Shown: positions 59,784 to 64,000 of the stretch, in pieces | Numbering within the stretch: the stretch's first letter is position 1 | How the letters are laid out: the number at the start of each line of letters is the position of its first letter | Assembly (NCBI GenBank): GCA_024704765.1 | Contig: JAKMXF010000311.1 | Span: forward strand, 256,735-320,734 | Direction: 5' to 3' | Length of the DNA stretch: 64,000 nt | Source of the DNA: Oopsacas minuta | Lineage: Eukaryota; Porifera; Hexactinellida; Lyssacinosida; Leucopsacidae | Notes under the pieces: model-generated | Databases searched by the model: none | What the model was told of the DNA's origin: nothing | What the model saw: only the letters and a program-made list of their open reading frames with translations | Program-made: the position numbers and the translations under genes

Positions 59784-62700
59784 CTAAAAGTGTTTTTCCT
59801 GTGAACTTTGCAAATTGAACCCAGCTGTCCTCAACTTAGCCCAGTTTACATTATTAAATATTGGATGCTGTTTTATACTATTAACGTAATGCAATCGTTC
59901 TGTACAATTGAATGTGAGTAATTGTGAAACAAATGAACACACGTGATCTCTATTAAGTGTGGATTGTGTGAAACATCTTGGTGGGAAATAAACTGCTTTT
60001 CCTTCTGTGAAACCCTCTGGATGCGTGAGGGAAAGTTTCTGACCGGTGACGAGTTCGTAACATATCGCACCAAGACTCCACCAATCTGCAGCTTCAGTAT
60101 AAACAGGGGTAATTGGGTGTGTACATTCATGTGCTATGTAAGGGAGGTTTCTAGAGTGTTGGAGGGAGTCTGGGAGATCTTCCCAGCGAATCGGGTAGGT
60201 TAATTTTATGGAATTGTTTGTGTCTGTTATGATAACATCCCAAGGGCAGAGATGGAGATAAAATAACCCTAATAAAGGAAAACATAAAACAATACCCGTA
60301 CTCTTACTTAACTGAACGCAAAACTCATAATTCGAACTCTCGGGAGTTTACCATATATGGTAATAAGCTTACCTAATACATGTAGTTCTTCTAGTGTACT
60401 AATAAGCTGAGTAGTCCAACGTATGAAATCATCTCCTCTATGCTGAAGAAAATCTCCCCTGTACTGTACCGCTATGTCTGATAAATCACGTCCCGGTACG
60501 TATTCCAGCATCATATACACTAAATGTGAACTCTGAACTGAACCGAGTAATTGCACAATGTTTGTGTGTGGAGATGAGTGAATGAGGTTACGTGACATGC
60601 GTATGTGTCTGTGCCTAACGTCTACGTAGTTTATCTTGCTTTTCTGGACGGTTTTAAGGAGGAATGGTTGTTGTCCTGAATCGAGGTTTTTAGTAGATTG
60701 TACGAGGAGAAATTTGTTTTTTATAACTCGAATAACTTTCAATTCATCGAGTGTTAAAGGAGTTTTAAATGTTTGTTTATTTTCATTTTCTGAGGGAAAT
60801 TTGCGAGAATTTTCGCTTTGTAAATTCAACTCATTTAACTGTGTTTTAACTTGCTCAGCATATGTAAGATATTTCTTCAAAGAAGTTCTAAGTTTTTTCC
60901 TGTAATTAGCGTCCAAATTTTGATTTCTTGTAGCATCAAAAAACATCTCAATCCCTTTCTCTAGCTGAGTAAGGCCCTCCTCTAATTTCCCTTGTTTACA
61001 CAACTCTATACCCTCACTGTACAACTCCCTACCTTGTGTTACGCCCTCAAATCCAGCTATCGCCGTGTCTTCAGAGTTTGAAATATTGACAGGGTTTGGA
61101 CAAGGGATGTCATCTTGTATTATATTTACTGTTTGACAGGTGTCTAATGGTAATATCTCGTAAACAGAGTGTACAGACCGCGGCTGTGCCTGTTTTTGTT
61201 GTCTTTTCTTTGACCTAGAATGCTGTCTTGTTTGTTCCTCCAATTCTTTGAGAGCATTCTCTGTCTCATCAACTACACTATCCCACCATTCTGTATCAAC
61301 TATAACATTATCTGTGACGTTATCATTAATAGGTTTACTTTCATCGCTTGTAATACCATTTGAATTAATTACAGGAGTTTCTGATGAAATAATTTCAATA
61401 TTATTCTCAGGTTGTATTATGGTATCCAACGTAGATGGGTTAATGGAATGTAGCTCTGTTTCAGCTTGATAACTGTCATCAGATCCTGATTCTTTACTCG
61501 CAATAATATTAGACTCGTTTGAAAAACAAATATCAGTTTCTGCATCATATCCATGGTTAGAACAAGATAGAGATTGGTACGGACTGGTACTTGTATTCTC
61601 TGCTAGGTTATTTGATTTAGTTGGTGAACTATTTCGTTCTGATTCAGATGTTATAACTAACGTTTGTAGGACATCTATTGTCTGTTCGTGACTGCTTGAC
61701 ATATCTCTCTCTAATAATAAATTAAAATTACTCAATTGGTCACTGGGGGTAGTTGTACTTGTTTCAGCTCCACCGCCCACATCAAGTTTACCTGCCGGTA
61801 TGAATATTGCCATTATTTCACCATCTTATCAGTGACTAACGGGTGACTAGTAGTGATTTTATCATCACAGACCTTCTTTAACAAGCTTAATTAACATATT
61901 TAGATGTAGAGTCATTGAAATATAACCATGGATTAGCCACGTTTTATTATGATGTCGCCCGCTCGCATGCCTTGATGGACATCATGTGGAACTGAAACAA
62001 GTTTCTCATTAACATTTTAACAGGGCCTTATATAATCCTGTTATGAATATTGAATCATCCTGTGGCATAAATTTATGGGTAGTTTTGTCTATAATATGAT
62101 TTCGTAATTACATACTTACCACATTCCTGAATAGAACTGGAGCTTTTAAATGACAATTGATTCTGTTCATTCGAGAATAGAGGATTGCTACAAGCTTCGT
62201 TTAACGTTGAGTGTCTGTATTTTGGAAAATTGAAATTTTCTTTACCAAATGTAGGTACACTGCTTCTCCTAGTTGAATGTATTAGAAAACCTGAAAATTC
62301 TTTTGAACGTAGAATATCTTCAGAATGAGAAATGTCTTTGAAAAAATTGAAAATATTCTGTTTTCTTGACTCAATAACCTGAAAATCACGAAAAAATGAC
62401 TTATATATTATTTCAGGAATCTCTATCTAGGAATATTCGTGCTAAATATAGAATATATTTAGAAATAGCAAAATTAGTGTTGAAGAGATCGATGTCAGCA
62501 TTTTTCAATTTTGTATACAATCGTGGATTTAATGGATTTAGTGTATATGAAGATTTGATCCAAAGATTAATAATAGCAATTATTTCAGGAACTTCGAGTT
62601 CATTTCATACTGGAAATAATTCTTCTAATAGTAAGGGAAATTCGTGCAAATACGTCTTGCTAATAGACGAACTCCGCTGCAAAACGAGGGTCTATACAGC

Positions 62701-63130
62701 ATGCATAAAAATAATATCTAAAAGGCCCCAGTATAGTGTAGTCTCGTCTACATTTTGCAATTTTGAGCATATAAAATTGGATTATAGTTACGGAGATATG
62801 GCCCTGTAAAGTGGTTGTGCCACATTCAATTGGGGCTAAAAGTTTCATTACAAGTGAATTTTCGCAATTTAACCGCAGAACATAACTTACCTCAGGTTTA
62901 AACCTATCAAGATACGAGCCTTTAGGTAGTATACTCAGCTTAGAATATCTCTTAGAAAGTACTTTATACAAATCCCTAACTTCACTGTATCTCCTCCATA
63001 TAATCTCTGTTATTTCCTTATCATTACAGTCTGTATAAGTGTATGATAACTCATAGAATGTTATACCTGTCGATGATAGCTTCGTGCTTCCAACAGTGAA
63101 GTTATACGATTTGTTGTTAGTGATTGACAT
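59784..63130 (-). CDS. RPS6KC1: RPS6KC1-like PX-MIT-pseudokinase, 4 exons
   Basis: Exons 63130-62891, 62378-62120, 61791-60373 and 60268-59784 join in phase (800 aa). The N-terminal PX domain binds phosphoinositides (YELSYTYTDC, IIWRRYSEVRDLYKVLSKRY). A long Ser/Asn-rich acidic spacer follows. An MIT domain at about 415-480 (GRELYSEGIELCKQGKLEEGL) is the type that binds ESCRT-III tails. A kinase fold comes last: FLLKTV with the VAIK-type lysine, then VQLLGSV, MMLEYVPGRDLSDI, ADWWSLGAICYELVTGQKL and HPIFNNVNWAKL. The catalytic loop reads LHLCPWDVII, so the HRD aspartate is missing. The DFG position reads like LTYP. The Gly loop is not recognisable. This is therefore a pseudokinase, in line with RPS6KC1/RPK118, which acts on endosomes with sphingosine kinase 1 and peroxiredoxin-3. 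Confidence 0.88.
61800..62030. repeat. Dispersed repeat shared with 55545-55735, in RPS6KC1 intron
   Basis: CATTATTTCACCATCTTATCAGTG, CTAACGGGTGACTAGTAGTGA, GTCGCCCGCTCGCATG and GAAACAAGTTTCTCATTA recur in the same order in the receptor kinase gene. It abuts the acceptor of the exon beginning at 61791. AACCATGGAT-containing relatives occur near 47190 and 58300. Confidence 0.6.
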
Positions 63131-63838
63131 AAATTGGCTATATGAATAATAGGCAAATAGAGTTTGGGTTTTGATGCTAAGTTGAATGAAATTCGTTTGA
63201 ATTACACTAAATTTTTAATATACAAGTATTTCTTTGAAAGATTAATAATACGTCATTTGCAAATTCTAATACTTGTCTTTAATTGTCTCACAATTTGTAG
63301 ATACATATAAATTTACATCCATAAATAGCAAATTCATGGTATTAGTAGGGAAAAGGCATAAACATTTCATATATAGTAAATGCTGGTTATAAGACCATCC
63401 TCTGGAAAACGGTTCGTGTATATTCCTGTATATTTATGCTGACAGATGTCTCTGCTATTTAGAAGACCCCCCTGGTGGAGGAGAGCTGCTAAGATGAATG
63501 ATGACTATGGGGGAGGTTCTTTACGATATAAGAACATGTATGACTACTCCCAAGGGTGTTCATATAACCGGCATCAACTCTATTTCCCTTGATTCTATAT
63601 AATAGATCTCATAACATATATTCGGCAGTTAAAAACACTGCCTCCTATGATTATCCCATAAAGAATAATAAAGTCAACTTTTCAAAATAAAGTATTGTAT
63701 AATTAGAAAAGGAAAGTAGAGAAGAAACTATTCTAAACAGATCTTAATGATGTCGGGGAAGGAGAATCTTTCTAAATTTAGACTAAAGAAATGCCAAAAT
63801 TATATCTAATAAATTTCGCTAAAGAAATCAATCTATTT
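63131..63838. other. Intergenic DNA between RPS6KC1 and the RGG gene
   Basis: 708 bp. A GGTTATAAGA-ended TIR element (GCTGGTTATAAGACCATCC to CATATAACCGGCATC) spans about 63380-63580. The rest should hold the RPS6KC1 promoter and the RGG gene 3' UTR. Confidence 0.6.
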
Positions 63839-64000
63839 TCAGTATGAATCATCTGAATCCCCAGCAAATGTCTTCTTAGATCCTTCATAAGCTTGTATAG
63901 TACCTTTCCTAGAGGGGTTCGGACTAAACCCAGGTCTTCCACCACCACCGCGGCCTCGGAAACCTCCACGACTTCCTTGAAATCCCCCTCTATTCCCACC
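63839..64000 (-). CDS. RGG-box protein, C-terminal 53 residues only
   Basis: The frame from base 64000 to the TGA at 63839 reads an RGG/FRG box (GGNRGGFQGSRGGFRGRGGG) and then a tail SRKGTIQAYEGSKKTF ending GDSDDSY. Arg/Gly boxes bind RNA and are arginine-methylation substrates. They are common in nucleolar and mRNP proteins such as nucleolin, GAR1 and some helicases. The tail is not enough to name the protein. The gene continues past the right edge of the window. Confidence 0.6.
   Translation of the reverse strand, partial: GGNRGGFQGSRGGFRGRGGGGRPGFSPNPSRKGTIQAYEGSKKTFAGDSDDSY

Noticed and set aside
61792-61813. RPS6KC1-type kinase starting at 61813 as its own gene
   Set aside because: No ATG at that point fits. 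A good acceptor at 61792 joins in phase to the PX-encoding exons upstream, which matches the known PX-MIT-kinase order.
8048-63130. A functional endosome cluster (VPS18, UEV fusion, DOCK, RPS6KC1)
   Set aside because: The genes act in overlapping places, but they are separated by unrelated genes and have independent promoters. Clustering is most simply coincidence.
1-64000. Integrated viral genes, reverse transcriptases or intact transposases
   Set aside because: No frame with such motifs was found. All mobile DNA seen is short and non-coding.

Overview
This is a 64 kb piece of an A+T-rich animal genome with short introns (often 45-100 bp, GT...AG) and many small terminal-inverted-repeat elements. 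The genes are animal-type: a DOCK-family Rac exchange factor, a receptor tyrosine kinase with a Frizzled-type cysteine-rich domain, B3GLCT, PARP3, SCAPER and RPS6KC1. Very short intergenic distances, MITE-filled introns and a receptor kinase with scavenger-receptor (SRCR-like) repeats suggest an early-branching animal. A sponge, probably a demosponge, is my best guess, but the species cannot be fixed from sequence alone.

Layout, left to right. The minus strand carries the 5' end of DNAJC27 (1-268), a small Id-like HLH gene (2507-3030), then 5 kb of repeat-bearing intergenic DNA. VPS18 (8048-12960) follows, then 3.3 kb of intergenic DNA holding a 66-nt hairpin. A long DOCK1/2/5-type gene fills 16296-39988. 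One of its introns holds an intronless plus-strand B3GLCT gene (25158-26597). Another holds a perfect 112-bp-arm inverted repeat. Next comes a compact run on the minus strand: a DIS3L2-type exoribonuclease with an N-terminal UEV domain (41272-45315), PARP3 with an N-terminal SAP domain (45713-49273), SCAPER (49852-59604), RPS6KC1 (59784-63130) and the 3' end of an RGG-rich protein gene (63839-64000). SCAPER's 5.4 kb intron contains a complete plus-strand receptor tyrosine kinase gene (53191-56964). Every gene is on the minus strand except the two that sit inside introns.

The genes are mostly unrelated housekeeping and signalling functions: endolysosomal tethering, Rac activation, TSR O-glycosylation, RNA decay, ADP-ribosylation, ER/cilia-linked SCAPER and a PX-MIT pseudokinase. 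I see no operon-like pathway. The two observations I rate highest are the in-frame UEV-DIS3L2 fusion and the Frizzled-CRD/SRCR receptor tyrosine kinase. Exon joins given to the base for VPS18, UEV-DIS3L2, PARP3, SCAPER, the receptor kinase, RPS6KC1 and the Id-like gene were checked for reading phase by hand. DOCK boundaries are partly approximate.
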